A DNA stretch of 64,000 bases, from assembly GCF_030412915.1 (NCBI RefSeq), contig NZ_JAUHJR010000003.1, positions 310,001 to 374,000 of the forward strand, read 5' to 3'. This DNA comes from Nocardioides abyssi. Its GTDB lineage: Bacteria > Actinomycetota > Actinomycetes > Propionibacteriales > Nocardioidaceae. The position numbers and the translations under genes were made by a program. Positions 1 to 7,740 of the stretch are shown here, piece by piece. The notes beneath the pieces were generated by a model. That model saw only the letters and a program-made list of their open reading frames with translations, did no database searches and was not told where the DNA came from. Within the stretch, counting starts at the first letter, position 1; every line of letters begins with the position of its first letter.

Positions 1-1
1 C

Positions 2-745
2 ACCGGCGACGGGATGCTCCTGGCCTGGCAGCTCGGCGCCGGCGTCGTGGACACGCCGTACGTCAAGGGCACCTACGGCATCTACCCGCGCCCCCATCCC
101 GACGAGGACGGCACCGGCATCCTCGCCGTCTACAAGGGCGCGATCGCCGTCAACCGCGAGGGCCGGCGGTTCGTCGACGAGTCGCTGCCCTACAAGGAGA
201 TCGGTGACGCTGCGCTCGCCCAGCCGGGGGTGACCACCTGGCAGGTCTTCGACGCGCAGGTCATGGCGGCGAGCAACGACGAGGTGCCGATCTACGAGTT
301 CGCCGGCCGTGACCGCGCCGGGATGCTCCTGCGCGGGGACACCGTCGCGGAGCTCGAGGAAGCCGTCGGCCTGCCCGAGGGCTCCCTCGTCGCCACCGTC
401 GAGGAGTACAACCGCCGCATCCGCGACGGCGAGCCCGACGACCTCGGCCGCCGCGCGCTCTCCAGCACCGTCGGTGACCTGCTGCCCCTGGATCAGCCAC
501 CGTTCTACGCCCACCCGTCCGGCACGGTCGTGCTCGCGACGTACTGCGGCCTGACCGTCGACACCCGCATGCGCGTCCTCGACGTGCTCGGCGAGCCGAT
601 CGAGCGGTTGTACGCCGCCGGCGAGGTGATCGGCGGGTTCCACGGCGCGGGCTACATGACCGGCTCCTCCATCGGCAAGGCCGGGATCTTCGGCCGGCTC
701 GCCGGGCAGGGCGCCGCGGCCGAGGAGAGCGGGCTGACGTGGTGA
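2..745 (+). CDS. FAD-dependent oxidoreductase (fumarate-reductase/FAD_binding_2 family), 5' truncated by window
   Basis: The reading frame is open from base 2, so the N-terminal FAD-binding part lies outside the window; about 247 residues are visible. The visible part starts with TGDGMLLAWQLGA, the usual second FAD/substrate-domain motif of flavocytochrome c fumarate reductase, urocanate reductase and ketosteroid dehydrogenase relatives. It ends with LYAAGEVIGGFHGAGYMTG and a GKAGIFGR stretch, the typical C-terminal FAD-contact region. The motif NREGRRFVDES is also family-typical. The substrate cannot be read from sequence. Its stop overlaps the start of the following SDR gene, so it is the first visible member of a translationally coupled catabolic operon that holds two further flavoproteins of this family. 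Confidence 0.85.
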   Translation, partial: TGDGMLLAWQLGAGVVDTPYVKGTYGIYPRPHPDEDGTGILAVYKGAIAVNREGRRFVDESLPYKEIGDAALAQPGVTTWQVFDAQVMAASNDEVPIYEFAGRDRAGMLLRGDTVAELEEAVGLPEGSLVATVEEYNRRIRDGEPDDLGRRALSSTVGDLLPLDQPPFYAHPSGTVVLATYCGLTVDTRMRVLDVLGEPIERLYAAGEVIGGFHGAGYMTGSSIGKAGIFGRLAGQGAAAEESGLTW

Positions 746-1488
746 GCACCGGACCCGCCCGCCGGGACCCCTTCGACCTCACCGGCGACGTGGCGCTCGT
801 CGTCGGCGCCGCCGCCGGCGGGCTCGGTGAGCGCGCCGCCCGGGCGCTGGCCGCCCGCGGCGCCACGGTCGTCACCGCCGACCTCGACCCCACCGACGTG
901 GACCACCGCGTCGACGTCACCGACGAGGCCTCGGTCGATGCCGTGGTCGAGCGCGTGCTCGCCGACCACGGCCGGCTCGACGTGCTCGTGAACGCCGCCG
1001 GGCTGATGCTGCGCAAGCCCTACGACGAGACCACGCCCGCGGAGTTCGAGCGGGTCGTCGCGGTCAACCTGACCGGCACCTGGTTGGTCGACCGGGCGGC
1101 CGGCCGCGTGATGGCGGCTGCCGGGCGGGGACGCATCGTCAACCTCACCACCGTCTACGCCGAGCGCGTCGGACCGGTGCCGGAGTCGGCGTACTACGCC
1201 TCCAAGGCCGGGGTCGTGAACGTGACCCGGGCCCTGGCCGCCGAGCTCGGCCCGCACGGGGTGAGCGTCAACTGCCTGGCCCCCGGCGTCTTCTACCCCA
1301 CCAAGATGACCGCCCCGCTGGGCGCCGACCCCGAGCGGCTCGAGTGGTTCGCGCAGCGCACGATGCTCGGCCGCCTCGGCGACCCGGACGTGGACCTCGA
1401 CGGCCCGCTGCTGCTGCTCGCCTCGCCGGCCGCGTCCTACGTCACCGGCCAGGTCGTCTACGTCGACGGCGGCTGGTCCGCCTGGTGA
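739..1488 (+). CDS. SDR family NAD(P)-dependent oxidoreductase
   Basis: A 249-residue classical short-chain dehydrogenase/reductase. The Rossmann dinucleotide motif is GAAAGGLG (about residues 23-30), the NNAG-type motif appears as NAAG (LVNAAGLM), and the catalytic pair is Tyr152-x3-Lys156 in YYASK. The catalytic Ser region reads NLTTVY, with Thr where Ser is usual. The C-terminus VTGQVVYVDGGWSAW is standard for the family. The GTG start at 739 overlaps the upstream stop by 7 bp; a second GTG follows immediately. It probably oxidises or reduces a hydroxyl/keto group in the same pathway as the flanking flavoproteins; the substrate is unknown. Confidence 0.88.
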   Translation: MVSTGPARRDPFDLTGDVALVVGAAAGGLGERAARALAARGATVVTADLDPTDVDHRVDVTDEASVDAVVERVLADHGRLDVLVNAAGLMLRKPYDETTPAEFERVVAVNLTGTWLVDRAAGRVMAAAGRGRIVNLTTVYAERVGPVPESAYYASKAGVVNVTRALAAELGPHGVSVNCLAPGVFYPTKMTAPLGADPERLEWFAQRTMLGRLGDPDVDLDGPLLLLASPAASYVTGQVVYVDGGWSAW

Positions 1489-1556
1489 CGAGCGCCCGAC
1501 CGACCCTCCCGACATCCCCGCCCAGACCCATGCCGAAGACCCGGAAGAGGAACCCG

Positions 1557-2153
1557 ATGACCCACCCCCGCAAGGCCCTGCTGCTGCTCGACTACCAGGT
1601 CGCGCTGTGCGAGGAGGGCCCGCACCTGCGGATGCCTCCGCTCGCCGCCCAGGTCGCCGAGCGCGACGTGCTCGCGACCGCCGAGAAGGTGCTCGGCTCC
1701 GCCCGGGACGCCGGCTGGCTCGTCGTCCACGTCCGGCTCGCCTTCGACCCCAGCTACGTGCTGCGGACCAACCGCCTGGCCCGCTTCGACGCCTACCCCG
1801 ACCAGCGGGCGATGCTCGCGGACTCCCCCGAGGCGCAGATCGTCAAGGCGCTCGCGCCGCTGCCGGGCGAGCCGGTCGTCGACAAGGGCTGTGTCGACCC
1901 GTTCGTCGGCACACCGCTGCTCTCGGTGCTCGCGGCCGAGGGCGTCGGCGAGGTCGTGCTCGGCGGTGTCGCGACCAACCTCGTCGTCGAGTCCGCCGCC
2001 CGCCACGCCAGCGACGCCGGCCTGCAGGTGACGGTCGTCGAGGACATGTGCGCGTCGTTCCGGCCGGACTTCCACGAGTTCTCGGTGCAGAACATGCTGC
2101 CGCTCTTCGCCACCGTCACCTCCTCCGACGAGCTGCTGGCGGCGCTGGCATGA
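1557..2153 (+). CDS. Isochorismatase-fold (cysteine-hydrolase family) protein lacking the catalytic Cys
   Basis: A 198-residue protein of the isochorismatase-like family. The start is taken at ATG 1557 because an AAGAGGAA ribosome-binding site lies just before it; ATG 1530 is possible. The triad Asp is present (LLLLDYQ, about D12), and so is the Lys (VVDKGCVDPFVGT, K110). The nucleophile loop reads GGVATNLVVESAARHA, where family amidases have TNxCVE; the Cys position is Val143. True isochorismatases (EntB, PhzD) also lack this Cys, with Gly there, and act on vinyl ethers rather than amides, so a Cys-independent hydrolysis is plausible. It lies in the operon between an SDR and a tricarballylate-dehydrogenase-like flavoprotein, with which it shares an ATGA overlap. 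Confidence 0.8.
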   Translation: MTHPRKALLLLDYQVALCEEGPHLRMPPLAAQVAERDVLATAEKVLGSARDAGWLVVHVRLAFDPSYVLRTNRLARFDAYPDQRAMLADSPEAQIVKALAPLPGEPVVDKGCVDPFVGTPLLSVLAAEGVGEVVLGGVATNLVVESAARHASDAGLQVTVVEDMCASFRPDFHEFSVQNMLPLFATVTSSDELLAALA

Positions 2154-3613
2154 GCACCGTCGGGACCGTCCACGAGTACGACGTCGTGGTGGTCGGCGGC
2201 GGCGTGGCCGGCCTGTCCGCAGCGTGCTCGGCGGCCGAGCACGGCGCGCGGGTCGCGCTCGTCGACCGCGCGACCGAGGCCGAGTCCGGCGGCAACACCC
2301 GCTACACCGAGGCTTTCCTGCGGATGGCCTCTCTGGAGGAGACCGCCGACGGGCTCGAGGACACCCTCGTCGAGGACTTCATGGGCCACCCCGACCCGAG
2401 CGTGGTGAACGAGGCGGCGGTCGCCCCCGAGCGCCGGTCCGGCCTCTACCGGGCGCTCCACGTCGTCGACCCCGACTACGTCGCCGAGCTCGCGGCCCAG
2501 GCGCCCGGGACGCTGGCCTGGATGACCGGTCACGGCCTGCGCTTCGACCACCTCCCGACCCCGTTCCTCACCACCTCGACCTCGCGGATGGCGCCGGTCG
2601 GCGGCGGTCTGGCGATCGTGGAGACGATGGGCAAGGCCGCCCGCGGCCTCGGCGTCGCCTTCCACTTCGAGACCACCGCCCGCGACCTGCTCGTCGAGGA
2701 CGAGGCCGTCGTCGGCGTGCGCGCTCGCACCCCCCAGGGACCGGTGGAGCTGCGCGGCCGGGTCGTGCTCGCCTCCGGCGGCTACCAGGGCAACGCCGAG
2801 CTGATGGCGCGCTACCACGGCGACCGCGCGCTGACCACGCGTCCGGTCGCCCGCGGCGGCGGCTACAACAAGGGCGAGGGCCTGGAGATGGCGCTGGCCG
2901 TGGGCGCCGCGACGGCCGGCAACTTCGCGCTCTTCCACGCCGAGCCCGTCGACCCCCGCTCGGGCGAGCCCGAGGCCGCGATCTTCTGCTTCCCGCACGG
3001 TGTGCTGGTCAACGCCGCCGGCGAGCGGTTCGTCGACGAGGCCCGGGGCCCGGTCGACGCGTGGTACGAGCGCACCACGCGCGACATCCAGGCCCAGGAG
3101 CGCGGCGTCGCCTGGGTGGTGCTGGACCAGCAGGGCCTCGCGGTCCCCAACCTGCGCGCCGGCATCCGCACCGACCAGCCGCCCGTGCGCGGGGCCACGG
3201 TCGCCGAGCTCGCCCGGCGCATCGGCGTCCCGGCCGACGCGCTCGAGCGCACGCTCGCGGCGTACAACGCCGCCTGCCCGGACCCCGCCGGCTTCGACCA
3301 CCGGGCCCCCGACGGCCTGGCGACCACCGGGCTGGTGCCGCCGAAGTCGAACTGGGCGCGCCCCGTGGTCGAGGGGCCGTTCGAGGCCTACCCGGTCATG
3401 GCCGCCAACGTCTTCACCTTCGGCGGGCTCAAGACCACCCCCGCCGCCGAGGTGGTCGACCGCGACGGGCGCCCGGTGCCCGGCCTGTGGGCCGCCGGGG
3501 AGCTGACCGGCCTCTACTACTCGAACTACACCGGGTCGACCTCGGTGCTGCGCGGCGCGACCTTCGGCCGGATCGCGGGCCGGGAGGCGGCCCAGGAGGT
3601 GGTGCGGCGATGA
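2150..3613 (+). CDS. FAD-dependent dehydrogenase, tricarballylate dehydrogenase (TcuA)-like
   Basis: A 487-residue FAD_binding_2 flavoprotein. The N-terminal Rossmann motif is VVVVGGGVAGLSAA (GxGxxG about residues 16-21), followed by SGGNTRYTEAF, which resembles the GGNTRxTE signature of tricarballylate dehydrogenases. GYNKGEGLEMA and the C-terminal GLWAAGELTGLYYSNYTGSTSVLRGATFGR complete the FAD domain. It starts at ATG 2150 in an ATGA overlap with the previous gene and ends in another ATGA overlap with the racemase-fold gene. Family knowledge: such enzymes dehydrogenate a carboxylic acid or reduce an activated C=C bond. The exact substrate is not known; tricarballylate itself is unlikely to be proven by sequence alone. 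Confidence 0.82.
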   Translation: MSTVGTVHEYDVVVVGGGVAGLSAACSAAEHGARVALVDRATEAESGGNTRYTEAFLRMASLEETADGLEDTLVEDFMGHPDPSVVNEAAVAPERRSGLYRALHVVDPDYVAELAAQAPGTLAWMTGHGLRFDHLPTPFLTTSTSRMAPVGGGLAIVETMGKAARGLGVAFHFETTARDLLVEDEAVVGVRARTPQGPVELRGRVVLASGGYQGNAELMARYHGDRALTTRPVARGGGYNKGEGLEMALAVGAATAGNFALFHAEPVDPRSGEPEAAIFCFPHGVLVNAAGERFVDEARGPVDAWYERTTRDIQAQERGVAWVVLDQQGLAVPNLRAGIRTDQPPVRGATVAELARRIGVPADALERTLAAYNAACPDPAGFDHRAPDGLATTGLVPPKSNWARPVVEGPFEAYPVMAANVFTFGGLKTTPAAEVVDRDGRPVPGLWAAGELTGLYYSNYTGSTSVLRGATFGRIAGREAAQEVVRR

Positions 3614-4413
3614 GGATCTGGCACCAGAGCTTCACGGTGCTCGACGACGTGCCGCACTACCGCGACGCGCTCGCCCGGCACCTGTCCGCCCAGGCGGCCC
3701 CCGGGACCACCGTCGACCTGCACGGCATGCGGGCGGGCACCTACCCCTCGGCGTACCCCGGCACCCACATCGGGCACGCCTACCTCGCCGGGCTGCACAA
3801 GGAGCAGTTCGTCGACGCGGCGCTGCGCGCACAGGACGAGGGGTACGACGCGTTCCTCATCGCCACCATCCCCGACACCGCCTACGAGGAGGTACGGTCG
3901 CTGGTCGACATCCCGGTCGTCGCCCTCGGCCACACCTCGCTGCTCATGGCCGCCATGCTGGGCGACCGGGTCGGCATCGTGAACTTCATCGAGGCGCTGA
4001 CCCCGCAGCTGCGCCGCAACATCGCGCACTACCGCCTCGAGGCGCTCGTCGGCCCGATCGTGCAGGTCGACCGCGGGTTCACCGACGTGATGGCGGCGTA
4101 CGCCGACCCCAAGCCGCTCCTCGAGGCCTTCACCACCGCCGCACGCCGGGCGATCGCCGTCGGCGCCGACGTGGTGGTGCCGGGTGAGGGGCCGCTCAAC
4201 GTGTTCCTCGCCGACCAGGGCGTGCACCGCGTCGACGACGTGCCCGTGCTGGACTCGCTCGGCACCTGCGTGCGGGTGGCCGAGCTGCGCGCCGCCCAGC
4301 ACGCCGCGACCGGCCTGCACCCGTCCCGGCGCGGGTTCCACTCCTCCCAGCCGGCCCGCGAGGTCGTCGACGCCGCCCGCGCGTTCTACGGTCTGCCGCA
4401 GGTGCTCGGATGA
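3610..4413 (+). CDS. Asp/Glu/hydantoin racemase-fold protein without the catalytic cysteines
   Basis: A 267-residue member of the Asp/Glu/hydantoin racemase superfamily, recognised from the pseudo-duplicated layout: an N-terminal strand (MRIWHQSF), LIATIPDTAYEEVRSLVDIPVVALG, then GADVVVPGEGPLNVFL...VPVLDSLGTCVRVAELRAA. In racemases and maleate isomerases a Cys sits in each half (IGCFGD and LGCAGM types). Here the first position is Thr (about T86, IATIPD) and the second is Glu (about E193, PGEGPL). The classical two-cysteine proton-transfer mechanism is therefore excluded if this alignment is right. It is translationally coupled to flavoprotein genes on both sides (ATGA overlaps), so it presumably acts on the same substrate as lyase, hydrolase or isomerase; the function is unassigned. 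Confidence 0.78.
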   Translation: MRIWHQSFTVLDDVPHYRDALARHLSAQAAPGTTVDLHGMRAGTYPSAYPGTHIGHAYLAGLHKEQFVDAALRAQDEGYDAFLIATIPDTAYEEVRSLVDIPVVALGHTSLLMAAMLGDRVGIVNFIEALTPQLRRNIAHYRLEALVGPIVQVDRGFTDVMAAYADPKPLLEAFTTAARRAIAVGADVVVPGEGPLNVFLADQGVHRVDDVPVLDSLGTCVRVAELRAAQHAATGLHPSRRGFHSSQPAREVVDAARAFYGLPQVLG

Positions 4414-5801
4414 CCGGCAGCACCCTCACCTGGGACGTCGAGGTCGACGTAGCGGTGGCGGGCGGGGGCGCCTGCGGCGTGATGACCGCCCTGCGCGCCG
4501 CGCGCGACCCCGACCTCGTCGTCGCGGTCTTCGAGCGGTCGACGCGCGAGGGCTGCAACGGGGCGATCTCCAGCGGCAGCCTCGCCGCCGGCGGGACGCG
4601 CTTCCAGCGGGAGGCGGGCATCGAGGACTCCCCCGAGCGCCACGCCGCCGACATCCTCGCGGCCAGCGGCGACCACGAGTGGGCGCCGGTCGTGCACGCG
4701 CTCTGCGCGGTCGCACCCGGGCTCGTCGAGTGGGTCGCCGACGAGCTCGGCTACCCCGTCGAGATCGGCGCCGACATGCCCCGCGCGGGGATGTCCGTGC
4801 CGCGGCTGCACACCGACGTCGGTCGGCAGGGCGGAGCCCGGCTGATGGCCCACCTGGGCGCCGCGCTGGAGCGGCTGCCCAACGTCGCCCTCGTCGACGA
4901 GGCACCCGTGCTCGACCTAGTCGTCGAGGACGGCGCGGTCACCGGCCTGGTGGTGGAGCAGAACGGCGTGCGCCAGCGCGTCCGCGCCCGCTCCGTCGTG
5001 CTCGCCACCGACGGCTTCGCCGCCTCCCCCGAGCTGATGGCCCAGCACTGCGGCGACCTCGGCAGCCCGTTCTACGGCGGCGTCTCCACCGCCACCGGGT
5101 CGGCTGTCCCGTGGCTGGCCGGGCTCGGCGCGACCTTCCGCAACATGGGCGCCTGCCTGCGCAGCGGGCTGGTCGTCGTCGACCACGGCACCCGCGTGTC
5201 CCCGGCGCTGCCGTTCAACGGCGCGGTGCTCGTCGGCACCGACGGCCGCCGGTTCGTCGACGAGGAGGCCCACGGCTACTCCTCGATGGCGGGCGTCCTG
5301 CGCCGCCAGCCCGGAGAACGCGCCGCGATGGTGTGGGACGCCGAGACCATGGCGGCCACCCGCCACTCCGAGATGATGCGCGACTGCCTCGCCGCCGGCG
5401 CCGTGCAGGACCTTCCCGACCTGCCGGCCCTCGCCCGGGCGCTCGGGACCACCCTCGACGCGGCGGCCGCGGCCCTCGCGCCGCTCCCCGGCCGTCGGCC
5501 CCTCGTCGCGCCGTACCACCTCGCCTGGGTCACCCACGGCGTCCTCGCCACCCAGGGCGGCGTCGTCGTCGACACGACCGGCCGTGTGCTCGGCCCCGAC
5601 GGCGAGCCGGTGCCGGGGCTCTACGCCGGTGGCGGCACCGCCTGCGGGCTCGCCGGCCCGTCCTCGGACGGCTACTCCTCCGGCAACGGCCTGCTCTCGG
5701 CGTTCGGCTTCGGCTGGATCATCGGCGACCACCTCGCGTCCGGCACCCGTGTCGGGTCCCAGGCGTCCGCAGAACGAGAACACGTTCCACCATCTGGGTG
5801 A
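4410..5801 (+). CDS. FAD-binding oxidoreductase (ketosteroid-dehydrogenase/fumarate-reductase-like)
   Basis: A 463-residue third flavoprotein of the FAD_binding_2 family in this cluster. It has the N-terminal motif VAVAGGGACGVMTA (GxGxxG about 18-23), a GAISSGSLAAGGTRFQREAG segment equivalent to the SGG/AGGT region of fumarate-reductase-like enzymes, NGAVLVGTDGRRFVDEEAHG, and the closing GLYAGGGTACGLAGPSSDG with YSSGNGLLSAFGFG. It starts at ATG 4410 in an ATGA overlap. The final residues run past the usual end of the family by roughly 15 residues and contain a KstR-like operator sequence at DNA level. The likely role is dehydrogenation of a cyclic or carboxylated intermediate; the substrate is not deducible. 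Confidence 0.83.
   Translation: MTGSTLTWDVEVDVAVAGGGACGVMTALRAARDPDLVVAVFERSTREGCNGAISSGSLAAGGTRFQREAGIEDSPERHAADILAASGDHEWAPVVHALCAVAPGLVEWVADELGYPVEIGADMPRAGMSVPRLHTDVGRQGGARLMAHLGAALERLPNVALVDEAPVLDLVVEDGAVTGLVVEQNGVRQRVRARSVVLATDGFAASPELMAQHCGDLGSPFYGGVSTATGSAVPWLAGLGATFRNMGACLRSGLVVVDHGTRVSPALPFNGAVLVGTDGRRFVDEEAHGYSSMAGVLRRQPGERAAMVWDAETMAATRHSEMMRDCLAAGAVQDLPDLPALARALGTTLDAAAAALAPLPGRRPLVAPYHLAWVTHGVLATQGGVVVDTTGRVLGPDGEPVPGLYAGGGTACGLAGPSSDGYSSGNGLLSAFGFGWIIGDHLASGTRVGSQASAEREHVPPSG
5776..5789. promoter_or_regulatory. Possible KstR-type operator (AAC-N2-GTT palindrome)
   Basis: The sequence GAGAACACGTTCCA matches TNNAACNNGTTNNA at the AAC-N2-GTT core and the last A, but has G instead of the first T. 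It lies 55 bp before the acyl-CoA synthetase start, inside the end of the previous gene. KstR controls steroid catabolism in actinobacteria. One mismatch and a single copy make this tentative. Confidence 0.3.
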
Positions 5802-5829
5802 TACGGCTCACAACGAGCGAAATCCTGGC

Positions 5830-5835
5830 TAGCGT
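5830..5835 (+). promoter_or_regulatory. -10 element (TAGCGT) of acyl-CoA synthetase gene
   Basis: TAGCGT followed by 8 nt and then the ATG at 5844 fits the leaderless promoter pattern seen at many genes in this window. No ribosome-binding site is visible before the ATG. Confidence 0.5.
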
Positions 5836-5843
5836 GGCCAGGC

Positions 5844-7463
5844 ATGAAGTTCAACCTCGCCTCCGTCTTCGAGACCGTCGCCGATGCCGTCCCCGAGCGG
5901 GTCGCCCTCACCTACGAGGGCCGCCACCTGACGTACGCCGAGTTCGACCGGGAGGCGACCCAGGTCGGCCACCTGTTCGCGGCGAACGGGGTGGCCGCGG
6001 GCGACCACGTGGCGATCTTCCTGAAGAACTGCGTCGAGCACGTGACCGCGATGGTCGGCCTGCTGAAGGTCCGCGCGGTGCCGATCAACGTCAACTACCG
6101 CTACACGGCCGCGGAGCTGGAGTACCTCTTCACCAACTCCGACAGCGCCGCCGTGGTCGTCGAGGAGCCGGGCCACCAGCAGGTGCTCGCCTCGATCCTC
6201 GACCGGCTCCCCGCCGTCCGGACCGTGTACGTCGTCGGGCAGCCCGAGCCGACGCTCGTGTCCGCGGCGGACGAGCGCGGCGTGGCGGTCGTCGACTTCG
6301 CGGGCTGGCGCGACAAGCCGGCCGAGCGGGACTTCGCCGAGCGCACCGGGGACGAGCACTACATCCTCTACACGGGCGGCACCACGGGGTACCCGAAGGG
6401 CGTCGTCTGGACCCACGACGACCTGTTCCACAAGCCGCTCTCGGGCGGCAACCCCTACGGCGACCCGCACCCCGACCTCGCCGCGATCGCGACCGCCGCC
6501 CAGGCGATGCCGCCGATCTCGTTCCTCATCGCGGCCCCGCTGATGCACGGCGCGGCGTCGTACGCGATGTTCTTCTACTTCATCTTCGGCGGCCGCCTGG
6601 TGATGCTCCGCGACTTCGACCCGGCGCGGATCGTCGACGGCATCGCGCACGACGGCCTGCAGAGCCTGCTGATCGTCGGCGACGCGATGGGCCAGCCGCT
6701 GGCCGACGAGATGGAGCGCCGGCAGGACGAGGTGGACTACTCCGCGCTGTTCATGATCACCTCCGGCGGCGCGATCTGGTCCCAGGCCTGCCGCGACCGG
6801 TTCCGGGCGCTGGCGCCGAACGCGATGCAGCGCGACAACTTCGGCGCCTCGGAGTCCGGCAACGACGGCGAGATCACCCTCGACGAGCGGGGCAACCTGC
6901 GCGTGCCGGCCACCGACAAGATGCTCGTCGTCGACGACACGCTCGCCGAGGTGCCGGCCGGTCCGGAGCACGTCGGCCTGATCGCCCGCCTCGGCCCGGT
7001 CCCCCAGGGCTACTACAAGGACGAGGACAAGACCGCCCGCACCTTCCGCACGCTGCCCGACGGCCGCCGCTGCTCGGTGCTGGGCGACATGGGCTACCGC
7101 GACCACGACGGCTCGATCGTCTTCCTCGGCCGCGGCTCGCAGTGCATCAACACCGGCGGGGAGAAGGTCTACGTCGAGGAGGTCGAGAACGTCCTGCACG
7201 GCCACCCCGACATCGCCGACGTCCTCGTCGTCGCCGTCCCCGACGACCGGCTCGGGGAGCGGGTCGCCGCCGTCGTCTCCCCGCGCGAGGGCCGCACGCC
7301 GCAGCTCGAGGACGTGCAGCGCCACGCCCGCGAGTCGCTCGCCGGCTACAAGGTCCCCCGCGACCTCGTCGTCGTCGCCGAGGTCAAGCGCACCCCCGCC
7401 GGCAAGGCCGACTACCGCTGGGCCAAGGAGGTCGCGCGCGACCACGCGCCGACGCCGGCCTGA
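5844..7463 (+). CDS. Acyl-CoA synthetase (AMP-binding; FadD19-like)
   Basis: A 539-residue adenylate-forming ligase that would activate a carboxylic acid to its CoA thioester via acyl-AMP. The P-loop YTGGTTGYPKG is at about 176-186, the A5-type region is QRDNFGASESGNDG, the A7 region is VLGDMGYRDHDGSIVFLGR, and the hinge GGEKVYVEEVENVLHGHP and C-terminal catalytic Lys in TPAGKADY (about K521) are all present. GGEKVYxEEVE and YTGGTTGxPKG resemble actinobacterial steroid side-chain ligases of the FadD17/FadD19 group, but chain specificity cannot be read. It appears to start a new transcript after a 42-bp gap with its own -10 element. Confidence 0.88.
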   Translation: MKFNLASVFETVADAVPERVALTYEGRHLTYAEFDREATQVGHLFAANGVAAGDHVAIFLKNCVEHVTAMVGLLKVRAVPINVNYRYTAAELEYLFTNSDSAAVVVEEPGHQQVLASILDRLPAVRTVYVVGQPEPTLVSAADERGVAVVDFAGWRDKPAERDFAERTGDEHYILYTGGTTGYPKGVVWTHDDLFHKPLSGGNPYGDPHPDLAAIATAAQAMPPISFLIAAPLMHGAASYAMFFYFIFGGRLVMLRDFDPARIVDGIAHDGLQSLLIVGDAMGQPLADEMERRQDEVDYSALFMITSGGAIWSQACRDRFRALAPNAMQRDNFGASESGNDGEITLDERGNLRVPATDKMLVVDDTLAEVPAGPEHVGLIARLGPVPQGYYKDEDKTARTFRTLPDGRRCSVLGDMGYRDHDGSIVFLGRGSQCINTGGEKVYVEEVENVLHGHPDIADVLVVAVPDDRLGERVAAVVSPREGRTPQLEDVQRHARESLAGYKVPRDLVVVAEVKRTPAGKADYRWAKEVARDHAPTPA

Positions 7464-7470
7464 GTCGGGG

Positions 7471-7597
7471 TGGAAGAGACCGGTCCGCCGGCCACGGTCC
7501 CGCATCCTTGCGGGCCAGCAGCGGGAGCGGGTGTAGGGGTGGGCGCCGGCGTGCGTCGCCGTGGAACCCCACCGCAGCCGGCGGACAGGTCTCTGCC
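7471..7597. other. Highly structured intergenic element (candidate RNA motif)
   Basis: Bases 7475-7492 pair with 7577-7594 as an 18-bp stem with one mismatch (82/87 position). Enclosed within are three smaller hairpins: 7499-7504 with 7509-7514 (CCCGCA/TGCGGG, TCCT loop, continued by GG/CC across a bulge), 7538-7543 with 7568-7573 (GGTGGG/CCCACC), and 7547-7551 with 7557-7561 (CGGCG/CGCCG). The element begins 8 nt after the stop of one acyl-CoA synthetase and ends 144 nt before the start of the next. No U-tract follows. It could be a complex terminator, a 5' leader regulator or a small RNA on either strand; I do not recognise a known riboswitch class. Confidence 0.4.
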
Positions 7598-7740
7598 CCG
7601 AGCGTGCGCCCGGCACCGTCGACGGCGCATCCCCCACATCGGGTAAGTCGCCGACCCCGGCCGGTCGACGAGCCGCGCCCATCCACCATCCCGCCACGGG
7701 ATCCCGACCCCGGCGGCCCCGACCACGAGGTGACCCCCGC

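Noticed and set aside
1557-4413. Nicotinate-type pathway (maleamate amidase plus maleate isomerase) suggested by the isochorismatase- and racemase-fold pair
   Set aside because: Both enzymes of that pathway need the catalytic cysteines that are missing here, and no hydroxylase or N-formylmaleamate deformylase gene is present.
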